Made by a program: the position numbers and the translations under genes
Part shown: piece by piece, positions 17,946-26,975 of the stretch
How positions within the stretch are numbered: the first letter of the stretch is position 1
Layout: every line of letters begins with the position of its first letter
NCBI GenBank assembly: GCA_947496555.1
Contig: CANMDH010000003.1
Span: forward strand, 1 to 64,000
Direction: 5' to 3'
DNA from: an uncultured Aquimarina sp.
GTDB taxonomy: Bacteria > Bacteroidota > Bacteroidia > Flavobacteriales > Flavobacteriaceae
Length of the DNA: 64,000 nt
Notes under the pieces: generated by a model
The model's input: only the letters and a program-made list of their open reading frames with translations
Told to the model about the DNA's origin: nothing
Databases searched by the model: none

Positions 17946-19064
17946 ATGATGAGCATGACATTTTTAGAATTAGGAGTATCTAAGGATTTTGGTAAAGGTC
18001 TTAAGGAAATAGGAATTATCACTCCCACAAAAATTCAGGAACAGGCAATACCTATTTTAATTAATAATGAAACTGATTTTATTGGCAAAGCTCAGACAGG
18101 TACGGGAAAAACGGCTGCCTTCGGGATTCCCTTATTATCCAAAATAGACCCCCAAAAAACACATACACAAGCGTTGGTATTGGCACCCACTCGAGAGCTT
18201 GGCCAACAAATAGCAAAGCAATTTTTTAAGTTTACAAAATACACTGATAAGATTTTTACGGAATCTGTTTACGGTGGTGAAAAAATTGAAAAACAGATTT
18301 CAAGACTTAATAGGACAACACATGTGGTCGTGGCAACACCGGGAAGACTTATAGATCTTATTGAAAGAAAAGTCGTGGATATCTCAAAGATTGAGACTAT
18401 CGTTATGGACGAGGCGGATGAGATGTTGAGTATGGGATTCAAAAAGGACTTGACCACTATTTTAAGTAAGACAAAGGGACAACGAAATATTTGGCTTTTT
18501 TCTGCAACAATACCACCATCTTTAAACGAGATTATTGATACGTATGTTAGCAAAAATGCTATACGAGTTTCTGTGGATAAAAGTGATGCGGTTAATAAAG
18601 GAATTGATCATCAATTTGTAGTAGGTGAAGAATCAGGTAAATTGGATACACTTACCTATTTTTTAAAAACTCAAAAGGGGAATAGGGGTATTGTATTTAC
18701 AAGAACTAAAGTCGCCGCTAGGACACTTTCTAAGCAATTAAAGGCCAAAAATTATGAAGTTGGTCTTCTTGAAGGAGAAATGACGCAAAAGGAACGGGAT
18801 AAAGTAATGAGGGCTTTTAGGAAGAAAACATTGCAGTTGTTGGTCTCTACAGATGTAGCAGCCCGAGGTATAGATGTTGCAAATCTTGCGTTTGTGGTTC
18901 ATTACCAATTACCAGATCAGATAGAATATTATACCCACAGAAGTGGTAGAACTGCAAGAGCGGGCAAAACAGGGTTATCATTAGCTCTTATTCAGAAATC
19001 TGAGTTGAAGACAATAAGAGATTTAGAGAAGCAATTGGGAATACGATTTAGTCAGGTTAGGTAA
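17946..19064 (+). CDS. DEAD-box ATP-dependent RNA helicase
   Basis: Superfamily 2 RNA helicase, predicted to remodel RNA duplexes in ribosome assembly or mRNA turnover. All core motifs are visible: the Q motif (about residues 19-27), AQTGTGKT (Walker A, about 46-53), PTRELGQQ, TPGRL, MDEADEML (the DEAD box), SAT, STDVAARGID and HRSGRTARAG. At 372 residues it is the bare two-domain core and lacks the basic C-terminal extension of RhlE/DeaD-type helicases. Several ATGs are clustered at the start (17946, 17949, 17955); I keep the first. It converges on the receiver-domain gene at 19089. Confidence 0.93.
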   Translation: MMSMTFLELGVSKDFGKGLKEIGIITPTKIQEQAIPILINNETDFIGKAQTGTGKTAAFGIPLLSKIDPQKTHTQALVLAPTRELGQQIAKQFFKFTKYTDKIFTESVYGGEKIEKQISRLNRTTHVVVATPGRLIDLIERKVVDISKIETIVMDEADEMLSMGFKKDLTTILSKTKGQRNIWLFSATIPPSLNEIIDTYVSKNAIRVSVDKSDAVNKGIDHQFVVGEESGKLDTLTYFLKTQKGNRGIVFTRTKVAARTLSKQLKAKNYEVGLLEGEMTQKERDKVMRAFRKKTLQLLVSTDVAARGIDVANLAFVVHYQLPDQIEYYTHRSGRTARAGKTGLSLALIQKSELKTIRDLEKQLGIRFSQVR

Positions 19065-19088
19065 TTAAAAATATTATCTTTTTGATAG

Positions 19089-19484
19089 TCAATTCATTTG
19101 TGTAGTTCCTAAATTGTTTCTTATTTTCGAAATAACGGACAATAGTTTATCGAAGTTTACGGGTTTTGAGAAATAATTATCGAAGCCTAAATTTAAGAAG
19201 CGTTGTTTATCACCCGGCATTGCGTATGCAGTCACCGCAAATACCGGAATATTTTGAAGTAAATCAAGTTTCTTAAATCTTTGTAATAACTCACAACCAT
19301 CCATTTGATTTAATCCCAAATTAATATCTACTAGGATGAGGTCAAGATTTTTCTCTTTTACAACCGCCAGAGCTTGTGAACCATTTTCTGCAATAATAAC
19401 ATTAGAGTCATTCTTGGATAACATTTTATCCATTACCATTGCATTTATTTTATTGTCTTCTACGTAAAGAATATTCATAGGCAT
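19089..19484 (-). CDS. Single-domain response regulator (receiver)
   Basis: A 131-residue stand-alone CheY-like receiver with no output domain. It has the acidic pocket (V-E-D near residues 8-10), the phospho-acceptor Asp53 in LVDIN, the conserved Thr in VTAYA and the Lys in FSKP. The start overlaps the 3' end of the histidine kinase gene by 10 bp, so the two are almost certainly co-translated and form a cognate pair. With no DNA-binding domain, the output must pass through another partner, such as a phosphorelay or protein contact. Confidence 0.92.
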   Translation of the reverse strand: MPMNILYVEDNKINAMVMDKMLSKNDSNVIIAENGSQALAVVKEKNLDLILVDINLGLNQMDGCELLQRFKKLDLLQNIPVFAVTAYAMPGDKQRFLNLGFDNYFSKPVNFDKLLSVISKIRNNLGTTQMN

Positions 19485-21679
19485 TTCGGAATTATTATGG
19501 TAAATTCGGTTCCCTTTCCCATTTTGCTTTTCACCTTTATTCTTCCACCTAGTATCTCGATATATCGCTTAGATAAACTTAATCCAATACCAGTGCCTTC
19601 ATATTTACGATTAATACCAATACTTTCTTGCATAAAAGGGTCGAAGACCTTTTTTAGGTTTTCTTTGTCTATGCCTATACCTGTATCGGTTACCGAAATA
19701 TAAACATTATTTTTTGATTTTTTCGAGTTGATCTTAACAATTATCCTTCCATTGCTTGTGTATTTAATTGCATTGTGAATTATATTATTTACAGCAGTTC
19801 TCAAAAGATCTTCATCAATATTTATTTGTGGGCATGTATGATCAAGTTCTAAATGATATTCTAAATTCTTTGCGTCTGCCAGATGTTTATACTCTCTAAA
19901 AGAAGTTTCTATGGTATAATTGGCATCGACTTCTTTCAGGTTGAGGTTGTTTCTTATAGCTTCAAGGTCACTAAAATTTGATAGGTTATTAATAGTGTCA
20001 AGAAGTCTGTCTTTACTCTCTTCGAGGTACTCCAAAAGTTTCTTTCTTTCTTCTGGTTCTTTTTCATCAAGTAAAAGTTTACTTACGGTCATTATGCCGT
20101 TTAAGGGAGTTCTTATTTCATGGCTGAAATTGGATAATATGTTGGATTTTAAGCTATTTAATTCTTGCTCTTTTAGGTGGGATTCCTTAATGGCAATTTC
20201 TGCAAGTTTTTGTTCTGTAATATCGTGAAAACTTACCAGTACCGAATTGATTTCGTTTTCTTGATCATAAATAGGAGTATACTTGGATTCTAACCATTGC
20301 ACATTTCCTTCATTTGTGGCACGTTCAATTTCTTTTTTAACCATATTTCCTTTTAAGGCTTCATTAAACTCATGTAAAAATGTGTTTTTAAAATTAAGAG
20401 GCATAACATTTATAAAAAGACAAGGGGTTTTTGAAGGATCTACATTAAAATCTCTTTTTATAATTTTGAGTGATTTCTCATCGGTCATAAGAATTTGCCC
20501 CTCTGGATCCAATAAAACTGTATAAGCAAATCCGTTATTGACAATTGCCTGTAGTCTATTTTTGCTTTCGGCAATGGTTTTTTCATTCAACCTTCTTTGA
20601 TGGACATCGATCAAGTTTCCAATCATTCTTATAGTTTCATTTTTTTCGTTTTTTCTCTGGAAACCATGTACTTCGTAATATTTATAGGTTCCTTTTTTGT
20701 CACTTAATCGATAGTAATTATAGTATTGATTCCCTGGTTGTTTAAGGTTCTTCAAATGCCTTTCGAAAGCGCCTTCCACATCTTCTGGGTGGATCATTTT
20801 CCTAAATGTTTCCTCGGGCACAAAATCTTGATCTAATGGCAATCCTAGCATTTTTTTAAAATCAGCACTATAAAAAACTTCATTTTTCTCAATATGGTGG
20901 TCAAAGAGGCCAGATTGAATGCCTTTTAAAGCTAGATGCTTGGTTTCTTCATTGTACTTTAATTTTTCTATGTAGTTATGGCGATCGGTAACATCTGCAA
21001 TGGTCCCGTTAACATAGATAACTTCATTTTTATAGATAACAGGTTGCGCTACTACTTTAACCCACTTTACATTACCTTTTTTTGTGATGATTTTTTCGGT
21101 GTATTCATAGGGTTTTCTGGTCTTGATGAGATTATTGAGATAACTTTCTATTCTTTTTCTGTTTTCTTTTGGGTAGAAACTTGCTCCCAATTCTCTGGTC
21201 ATTTTAGTTTTTGGGTCCAAATCTTTGATAAGATAACATCCTTTGGACCAGAACATCTCATTATTTTTGGGATTATAGTACCAAGCTCCTGTTTTGGTAA
21301 GCTTTGAGATTGTCATCAAGGCTCTATGTTCTTTATACTCTTCTGTTGTGTCAATTCCTGCGGCATAAATCAAATCGTTGTGCAGCGTTAGATTAAATTT
21401 TAGTGCAAGTACTCCATGTTTTTCTGTTGCAAAGCTAAAGGATTGACTTAATATAGAATTTTGTTTGCTTAATGATGAAATCGACTGGTTCAATATTTTA
21501 ACATCTTCATCTATAATATAATCGGTTATATATATTGCTTTTTTTTTATTGTCTTCTATAGGGAAAAGAACTCCACATCTATTATTGAAAGCGACAATTC
21601 TTCCATTTTTTTTTAGAATTAGAAGAAAATGTAAGGTTTTTTCGGCTAGGATTCCGAATTGTTCCGCAGTAAATGGCAT
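19475..21679 (-). CDS. Multi-PAS sensor histidine kinase
   Basis: A 734-residue soluble sensor kinase without transmembrane segments. There are several PAS/PAC units (about residues 1-110, 120-235, 245-365 and 375-495), including the PAC ends I-A-D-V-T-D-R and S-F-H-D-I-T-E-Q. They are followed by a HisKA helix with His520 in SHEIRTPLNG and an HATPase_c domain (N-N-I-I-H-N-A-I-K-Y, DTGIGID, GTGIGLS). Its last bases overlap the receiver gene, giving a kinase-receiver pair. The ligands sensed by the PAS domains cannot be told from sequence. Upstream lies a 540-bp gap shared with the divergent sulfur module. Confidence 0.92.
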   Translation of the reverse strand: MPFTAEQFGILAEKTLHFLLILKKNGRIVAFNNRCGVLFPIEDNKKKAIYITDYIIDEDVKILNQSISSLSKQNSILSQSFSFATEKHGVLALKFNLTLHNDLIYAAGIDTTEEYKEHRALMTISKLTKTGAWYYNPKNNEMFWSKGCYLIKDLDPKTKMTRELGASFYPKENRKRIESYLNNLIKTRKPYEYTEKIITKKGNVKWVKVVAQPVIYKNEVIYVNGTIADVTDRHNYIEKLKYNEETKHLALKGIQSGLFDHHIEKNEVFYSADFKKMLGLPLDQDFVPEETFRKMIHPEDVEGAFERHLKNLKQPGNQYYNYYRLSDKKGTYKYYEVHGFQRKNEKNETIRMIGNLIDVHQRRLNEKTIAESKNRLQAIVNNGFAYTVLLDPEGQILMTDEKSLKIIKRDFNVDPSKTPCLFINVMPLNFKNTFLHEFNEALKGNMVKKEIERATNEGNVQWLESKYTPIYDQENEINSVLVSFHDITEQKLAEIAIKESHLKEQELNSLKSNILSNFSHEIRTPLNGIMTVSKLLLDEKEPEERKKLLEYLEESKDRLLDTINNLSNFSDLEAIRNNLNLKEVDANYTIETSFREYKHLADAKNLEYHLELDHTCPQINIDEDLLRTAVNNIIHNAIKYTSNGRIIVKINSKKSKNNVYISVTDTGIGIDKENLKKVFDPFMQESIGINRKYEGTGIGLSLSKRYIEILGGRIKVKSKMGKGTEFTIIIPKCL

Positions 21680-22202
21680 AATAAAAGGTCGTTTCAGTTA
21701 GCGTAAAGGGGAATTTTCTTTTAAAGTTACAAAATGATTTGCAATCTATAATGCGGTAAACCGTAAGTATGTTATTTATTGGTTTCAGATTTGGTTTCAA
21801 AACCCTGCAATTTTATTGCGGCACTTTAGTAATTCGAAAAAATCTATTTTTCAATTTCGTTATTAGTTAAAAGTTAATAGTTATTTATATGTCTGTCGCT
21901 GATACTTGTAACCTAATAACTTTCAACAAATAACAAAAAAGCAATTTATTGCGTATCAAGACCTCTGCACTCAAAGTGCAGAGTGAATTAGTGATACTTT
22001 TAGGTCCTGGTATGGTTAAAAAATTTAACAAGCATTCAGTAATTCGGCATAATCTTTTTATACTTTGGGTATCATCATTCCCAATAGAGATTTGTATTTA
22101 GTATTGCCTTTTAGAAGTCTATGTACTCTAAATAGTTCTGTTTTTTCTAACTCAGCAATGTAAACAAGATTAATATTGAAACGTTGGGTTTATAGCTTAT
22201 GT
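21680..22202. other. Gene-free stretch with a perfect short hairpin
   Basis: About 520 bp between the divergent kinase and sulP genes, with no credible reading frame. The only structure I see is CTCTGCACT-caa-AGTGCAGAG (21963-21983), a perfect 9-bp stem with a 3-base loop, GC-richer than its surroundings and followed by TGAATTAGTGATAC rather than a T run, so it is not a clear terminator. It could be an operator, an RNA element or a repeat. Confidence 0.35.
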
Positions 22203-22246
22203 GTAACTAATGTTACTGATTAATGATTGATATCCCTTTACTTTTG
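22203..22246 (+). promoter_or_regulatory. Crp/Fnr-type operator and promoter for sulP
   Basis: Palindrome GTAAC-TAAT-GTTAC (22203-22216) followed by the box TACTTTTG (22239-22246), a full match to TAnnTTTG. The palindrome centre lies 29.5 bp before the first base of the box, which puts it near -41 from the expected start, the class II position of Crp-family activators. The same layout recurs at three more sites in this module. Confidence 0.7.
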
Positions 22247-22264
22247 GTACAAATCATTTATTCA

Positions 22265-24004
22265 ATGTTGAAACAATACTTTCCTGTATTACAATGGCTT
22301 CCCGGTTATAAAAAATCTTATTTATCAGGTGATATTTCTGCGGGATTGACTGTTGGTATAATGCTAATCCCGCAAGGAATGGCATATGCTATGATCGCAG
22401 GTCTTCCCCCCGCATTTGGTCTATATGCTGCATTAATACCTCAAATCATTTATGCTATAATGGGTACTTCTCGTCAATTATCAGTAGGACCTGTTGCTAT
22501 GGATTCTCTTCTTGTGGCTTCTGGATTAGGAGCACTTGCTCTTTCGGGTATCGAGGAATACATTACAATGGCCATTTTCTTAGCACTTTTTATGGGAAGT
22601 ATTCAGCTTGTTTTGGGAATGTTCAGAATGGGATTTCTTGTAAATTTTTTATCTAAACCTGTAATTAGTGGTTTTACTTCGGCCGCGGCTATTATTATTG
22701 GATTAAGTCAATTAAAGCATTTACTAGGAACGGAAATTGAACGTAGTAATCAAGTACATATTCTTTTGCAAAACGCATTCAAAACTATAGATCAAACTAA
22801 CTTGTATGTACTAACTATAGGTATAACTGCCATTATACTAATGAAAGTTATTAAGAAAATAAACAACAGAATTCCGGCGGCCTTGATAGTTGTGATTTTT
22901 GGTGTTATTGGTGTCTATGCTACTGGAGCACAAGAGCTGGGTGTTAAAATAGTAGGAGCAGTTCCAAGAGGATTACCGAGTTTTGATATTCCAAGTGTAG
23001 ACTATGCTAAAGTGTCAGAACTAGTACCTATTGCTCTTACTTTGGCACTTATCGCTTTTATGGAAGCTATTTCGGTAGCTAAAGCTGTTGAAGAAAAACA
23101 TTCGGATTACGAAGTAAATGCAAATCAGGAATTAATCGCACTAGGTGCTTCCAATATTATTGGCTCTCTTTTTCAGGCGTATCCTACAACTGGCGGATTT
23201 TCAAGAACAGCTGTTAATGATCAGGCAGGTGCAAAAACAGGTGTAGCCGCTATTATAAGTGCGATTATCGTAGGTCTTACCTTGTTGTTTTTAACTCCGC
23301 TGTTTTATTACTTACCAAACGCTGTGCTTGCGGCTATTATTATGGTGGCAGTTTTTGGATTAATAGATGTGAAATACCCAATTCAATTATTTAAAAACAG
23401 AAGGGACGAATTTATATTGCTTATAATCACTTTTGTAGTTACACTCACTGTAGGTATAAAAGAAGGAATATTATTGGGGGTGTTGATTTCATTGCTACTA
23501 TTGGTATATAGAACTTCAAAGCCTCATATTGCTGTTTTAGGAAAAATAAAAGGTACTAATTACTTTAAAAACATCAATCGGTTTAGTACAGATATTGAAA
23601 TCCCGAAAAACATATTAATTATCCGTTTTGATGCACAATTATATTTTGGGAATAAGGACTTCTTCAAAAAAGAACTCCATAAACATATAGAACAGCAAGG
23701 AAATGAGCTAGAAACTATAATTCTGAATGCAGAGGCAATCAATTATATTGACAGTAGTGCGGTACATATGCTTAAGCAAACCGTTCAGGACCTAAAGAAT
23801 AAAGGTGTTCAATTTTTAATAGCAGGTGCAATCGGCCCAACTAGAGATATTCTATTTAGTAGCGGATTGATTGATGTTTTAGGCAAAGAAAACCTTTTTG
23901 TAAGAACGTATGAAGCGTATGACCATTGTCATAATTCAAATGCAAAGACTCCCATCCAAAAAAAAATATCCTTACAAACAAAAAAATCGCCTTATGTAAC
24001 TTAA
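22265..24004 (+). CDS. SulP family anion permease with STAS domain
   Basis: Inner-membrane transporter of the SulP/SLC26 family, here probably for sulfate or a related sulfur oxyanion. The product has about a dozen hydrophobic segments, beginning with the conserved GDISAGLTVGIMLIPQGMAYA region, and a cytoplasmic C-terminal STAS domain (about residues 435-560; the I-D-S-S-A motif). The frame has an ATG at 22223, but that would lie inside the apparent promoter; the ATG at 22265 follows the -7 box by 18 bp and begins at the usual MLKQYFP-type start, so I use it. The stop codon overlaps the operator of the next gene. Placement next to sulfide oxidation genes suggests export or uptake of the sulfur product. 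Confidence 0.9.
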   Translation: MLKQYFPVLQWLPGYKKSYLSGDISAGLTVGIMLIPQGMAYAMIAGLPPAFGLYAALIPQIIYAIMGTSRQLSVGPVAMDSLLVASGLGALALSGIEEYITMAIFLALFMGSIQLVLGMFRMGFLVNFLSKPVISGFTSAAAIIIGLSQLKHLLGTEIERSNQVHILLQNAFKTIDQTNLYVLTIGITAIILMKVIKKINNRIPAALIVVIFGVIGVYATGAQELGVKIVGAVPRGLPSFDIPSVDYAKVSELVPIALTLALIAFMEAISVAKAVEEKHSDYEVNANQELIALGASNIIGSLFQAYPTTGGFSRTAVNDQAGAKTGVAAIISAIIVGLTLLFLTPLFYYLPNAVLAAIIMVAVFGLIDVKYPIQLFKNRRDEFILLIITFVVTLTVGIKEGILLGVLISLLLLVYRTSKPHIAVLGKIKGTNYFKNINRFSTDIEIPKNILIIRFDAQLYFGNKDFFKKELHKHIEQQGNELETIILNAEAINYIDSSAVHMLKQTVQDLKNKGVQFLIAGAIGPTRDILFSSGLIDVLGKENLFVRTYEAYDHCHNSNAKTPIQKKISLQTKKSPYVT

Positions 24005-24039
24005 GTAACTGTAGAAGAGAAATATCAGGGTTACTTTTA
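23996..24039 (+). promoter_or_regulatory. Crp/Fnr-type operator and promoter for the persulfide dioxygenase gene
   Basis: GTAAC-TTAA-GTAAC (23996-24009), one mismatch from the palindrome, overlapping the sulP stop codon, and TACTTTTA (24032-24039), one mismatch from TAnnTTTG. The centre-to-box distance is again exactly 29.5 bp. Confidence 0.6.
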
Positions 24040-24067
24040 TCTTATAAACCTTTAAAAATATTCGATA

Positions 24068-25483
24068 ATGAAAATAGAACAAATTTATACAGGATGTTTA
24101 GCTCACGCAGCTTATTATATTGAAAGTAACGGTGAAGCGGCAGTTTTTGACCCATTAAGAGAAGTGCAACCTTATATGGATAGAGCACAAATAGATAATG
24201 CAGAGATCAAGTATGTTTTTGAAACACATTTTCACGCAGATTTTGTAAGTGGACATCTTGATTTGAGAAAAAAAGCAGGTGCACAAATTGTATTTGGACC
24301 TGGAGCCCAACCAGCATATGAATCAATAATTGCAGAAGATGGACAAATTTTCAAGGTTGGGGATTATAAAGTAAAAGCAATTCATACGCCCGGCCATACT
24401 ATGGAAAGTACCACCTATCTTTTAATCGATGAAAATGATAAAGAGCATGGGATAATTACTGGAGATACTCTATTTATTGGAGACGTAGGTCGTCCTGATT
24501 TGGCGCAACATGTTGTATCAGATTTGACAGAGGAAAAATTGGCAGGTCATTTATATGATTCTCTTCGTAACAAGATAATGCCATTAAACGATGACCTAAT
24601 CGTATATCCAAACCACGGTGCAGGATCTGCTTGTGGAAAAATGATGAGCAAGGAGACCACAGATACCTTGGGGAATCAAAAAAGATTGAACTACGCCTTA
24701 CGCGCAGATATGACCAAAGAGGAATTTATTGAGGCTTTATTGACCGGACTCACTGCACCCCCGGGATATTTTCCTCAAAATGTTTTAATGAATATCAAAG
24801 GTTATGAAAGCCTGGATACGATTATGGATAGAGCCAAAAAATCTTTAAACCCCGAAGAATTTGAAATAGTGGCTAATGAGACTGGAGCACTTATGCTTGA
24901 TACTCGGGATGCAGAAGATTTTGCAAAAGGATTTATACCAAATAGTATTAATATAGGACTTGAAGGAAGCTTCGCCCAATGGGTCGGTGAAATGATTCCT
25001 GATGTAAAACAAGAAATTCTTTTGATTACATACCCTGGAAAAGAAGAGGAAGCTATTACCAGATTATCAAGAGTAGGTTATGATAATGCTAATGGTTATC
25101 TAAAAGGTGGTTTTGATTCATGGAAAGAGAGTAAGAAAGAATTTGAAACTGTAAACAGAATAACATCCATAGAACTGGAGAAGGAATATAAAAAAGAAGA
25201 GTCATTGCTTATTGATGTTAGAAAGAAAAGCGAATTTGATTCAGAACATGTCATTGGTGCTATCAATATTCCCTTAAACCAAATAAATCAGCACTTAGCC
25301 CAATTTCCAAAAGAGGCTCCTTTTATATTGCATTGTGCAGGAGGATATAGAAGCATGATCGCAGCTTCCATATTAAAACAAAGAGGATGGGATGCCTTTG
25401 TGGATGTAATAGGAGGATTTGATAAGATTAAGGAAACTAATATCCCGAAATCAGAATACATCTGTCCTACGACTATGCTCTAA
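24068..25483 (+). CDS. Persulfide dioxygenase-rhodanese fusion (ETHE1-like)
   Basis: Predicted iron enzyme that oxidises glutathione or protein persulfide to sulfite, fused to two rhodanese domains. The metallo-beta-lactamase domain (about residues 1-225) has the ligands in THFHADFVSGH (His54, His56, Asp58, His63 region), H-T-P-G-H-T, and GDTLFIGDVGR. The first rhodanese domain (about 270-355) has LLITYPGKEEEA where an active site is expected and lacks the catalytic Cys. The second (about 365-470) has HCAGGYRS with the Cys loop intact. The architecture fits the persulfide dioxygenase-rhodanese fusions known to work with sulfide:quinone reductase, which is encoded next. It has its own Crp-type promoter. 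Confidence 0.92.
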   Translation: MKIEQIYTGCLAHAAYYIESNGEAAVFDPLREVQPYMDRAQIDNAEIKYVFETHFHADFVSGHLDLRKKAGAQIVFGPGAQPAYESIIAEDGQIFKVGDYKVKAIHTPGHTMESTTYLLIDENDKEHGIITGDTLFIGDVGRPDLAQHVVSDLTEEKLAGHLYDSLRNKIMPLNDDLIVYPNHGAGSACGKMMSKETTDTLGNQKRLNYALRADMTKEEFIEALLTGLTAPPGYFPQNVLMNIKGYESLDTIMDRAKKSLNPEEFEIVANETGALMLDTRDAEDFAKGFIPNSINIGLEGSFAQWVGEMIPDVKQEILLITYPGKEEEAITRLSRVGYDNANGYLKGGFDSWKESKKEFETVNRITSIELEKEYKKEESLLIDVRKKSEFDSEHVIGAINIPLNQINQHLAQFPKEAPFILHCAGGYRSMIAASILKQRGWDAFVDVIGGFDKIKETNIPKSEYICPTTML

Positions 25484-25507
25484 AAGTATAATAATATAAA
25501 AAGTACA

Positions 25508-25553
25508 TGTAACTTAAGTTACAGGAATTCAAAAAAATGACATCATAGATTTG
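25508..25553 (+). promoter_or_regulatory. Crp/Fnr-type operator and promoter for the SQR gene
   Basis: The best copy: TGTAACTTAAGTTACA (25508-25523) is a perfect 16-bp palindrome, and TAGATTTG (25546-25553) is a full match to TAnnTTTG. The centre-to-box distance is 30.5 bp, one base more than at the other sites. Confidence 0.75.
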
Positions 25554-25581
25554 TTTAGTTTATTTTAAAAGTCAGATAATT

Positions 25582-26844
25582 ATGAGTAAATATCAAGAAA
25601 TCCTTATTATAGGTGGAGGGACTGCTGGAATAATGACCGCAGCACAATTACTCAAGAAAGATAAAAATCTTAAGATTGGAATAATAGAGCCCGCCAATAC
25701 ACACTATTATCAACCAGCATGGACATTGGTTGGTGCAGGGACATATGATTACAAAAAAACAGCTAGGCCTATGGCCGAAGTCATGCCAAATGGGGTAAAT
25801 TGGATAAAGGACTATGCAATGTCATTTGATCCAGAAAATAATGTGGTTACTACAAAATCAAGTGGTGATATTGCTTATGACTATTTAGTAGTTGCTCCTG
25901 GCCTGGTCATGGAACCCTCTATGATAGAGGGTTTAGTAGAAGCCCTTGATAAAGGAGTAGTATGTAGTAATTATACAGATCCTGAACATACTTGGGAAGT
26001 GCTTAAGAATTTTAAAGGAGGTAATGCAGTGTTTACTCAGCCTACAACCCCTATTAAGTGTGGTGGTGCGCCTCAGAAAATAGCCTATCTCGCTGCTGAT
26101 TATTTCAAAAAAAATGGAATAGCTAACAAAACAAATGTTGTTTTTGCAACTCCAGGTTCGGCAATTTTTGGAGTAAAACCTATTCGAGATACATTGATGA
26201 AAGTAATAGATAGGTATGGGATACATTTTAAGCCATTTTATGCGCCATTTAAGATCGATGCAGATAAGAAAATTATATACTTTAGGCATACCGCTACAAA
26301 TGAAAATCAATGTGTAATAACCGAGGATAAAACATTAGGAGAAAGTTTAAGTGGTGAAGCTATTATAGAGATGCCATTTGATATGCTGCATATAGCTCCT
26401 CCTCAAGCAGCACCTAAATTTATAAGAGAATCCTCATTGGTGAATGAAGCAGGATGGCTTAATGTTGATCATCACTCACTTCAGCATAATGAATATAACA
26501 ATATTTTTGGGCTTGGTGATGTGGCTGCTTTACCAACAGCAAAAACCGGAGCGGCTATTAGAAAACAGGTTCCAGTAGTAGTTGACAATATTTTAAGTTT
26601 GAAGAAACATCAAGAAACTAAAAACAAATCGTATCAAGGATATTCTTCTTGTCCATTGGTTACCGGCTATGGTAAAATGACTCTCGCAGAGTTTGATTAT
26701 AAAGGCGATTTTACTCCGGACCCAAAACTAAAACGAATGCTAATATTTAACAGCGCCAAAGAACATTGGAGACTGTGGATGCTTAAAAAGTTTATGCTAC
26801 CCTATTTATACTGGAACAAAATGCTCAAGGGAAAAAACGTATAA
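25582..26844 (+). CDS. Sulfide:quinone oxidoreductase (SQOR-type)
   Basis: FAD-dependent flavoprotein predicted to oxidise sulfide at the membrane, pass electrons to the quinone pool and form persulfide. The N-terminal FAD fold has GGGTAG (residues 11-16). The later LGDVAALPTAKTGAA segment (about 311-325) is the second flavin-binding stretch. Cys160 in IKCGGAPQK and Cys357 in SSCPLVTGYG match the two redox cysteines of the eukaryote-like SQOR group. An additional Cys128 is present. Length (420 residues) suits the family. Together with the adjacent dioxygenase-rhodanese it forms the known sulfide-to-sulfite/thiosulfate route. A strong terminator follows. Confidence 0.92.
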   Translation: MSKYQEILIIGGGTAGIMTAAQLLKKDKNLKIGIIEPANTHYYQPAWTLVGAGTYDYKKTARPMAEVMPNGVNWIKDYAMSFDPENNVVTTKSSGDIAYDYLVVAPGLVMEPSMIEGLVEALDKGVVCSNYTDPEHTWEVLKNFKGGNAVFTQPTTPIKCGGAPQKIAYLAADYFKKNGIANKTNVVFATPGSAIFGVKPIRDTLMKVIDRYGIHFKPFYAPFKIDADKKIIYFRHTATNENQCVITEDKTLGESLSGEAIIEMPFDMLHIAPPQAAPKFIRESSLVNEAGWLNVDHHSLQHNEYNNIFGLGDVAALPTAKTGAAIRKQVPVVVDNILSLKKHQETKNKSYQGYSSCPLVTGYGKMTLAEFDYKGDFTPDPKLKRMLIFNSAKEHWRLWMLKKFMLPYLYWNKMLKGKNV

Positions 26845-26872
26845 CTTTATTCTCCATATTTTGTTAAAGTTG

Positions 26873-26907
26873 AAAAGAGATGATAATACCACATTATCAT
26901 CTCTTTT
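26873..26907 (+). terminator. Rho-independent terminator after SQR
   Basis: Perfect 15-bp stem AAAAGAGATGATAAT (26873-26887) / ATTATCATCTCTTTT (26893-26907) with a 5-base loop. It separates SQR from the YeeE genes, which then have their own operator 7 bp further on. Confidence 0.9.
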
Positions 26908-26913
26908 AGTTGA

Positions 26914-26957
26914 GTAACATTTGTTACTGACTTCAAAAAAAATATGTTGTTTTTTTG
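26914..26957 (+). promoter_or_regulatory. Crp/Fnr-type operator and promoter for the YeeE pair
   Basis: Palindrome GTAAC-ATTT-GTTAC (26914-26927) and, 29.5 bp from its centre, TTTTTTTG (26950-26957), one mismatch from TAnnTTTG. Same geometry as the sulP and dioxygenase promoters. Confidence 0.6.
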
Positions 26958-26975
26958 TCTAAAAAATTGTTATCA

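Noticed and set aside
22223-22264. Upstream ATG of sulP at 22223
   Set aside because: It would overlap the operator-promoter region, and the extra 14 residues look unlike family N-termini.
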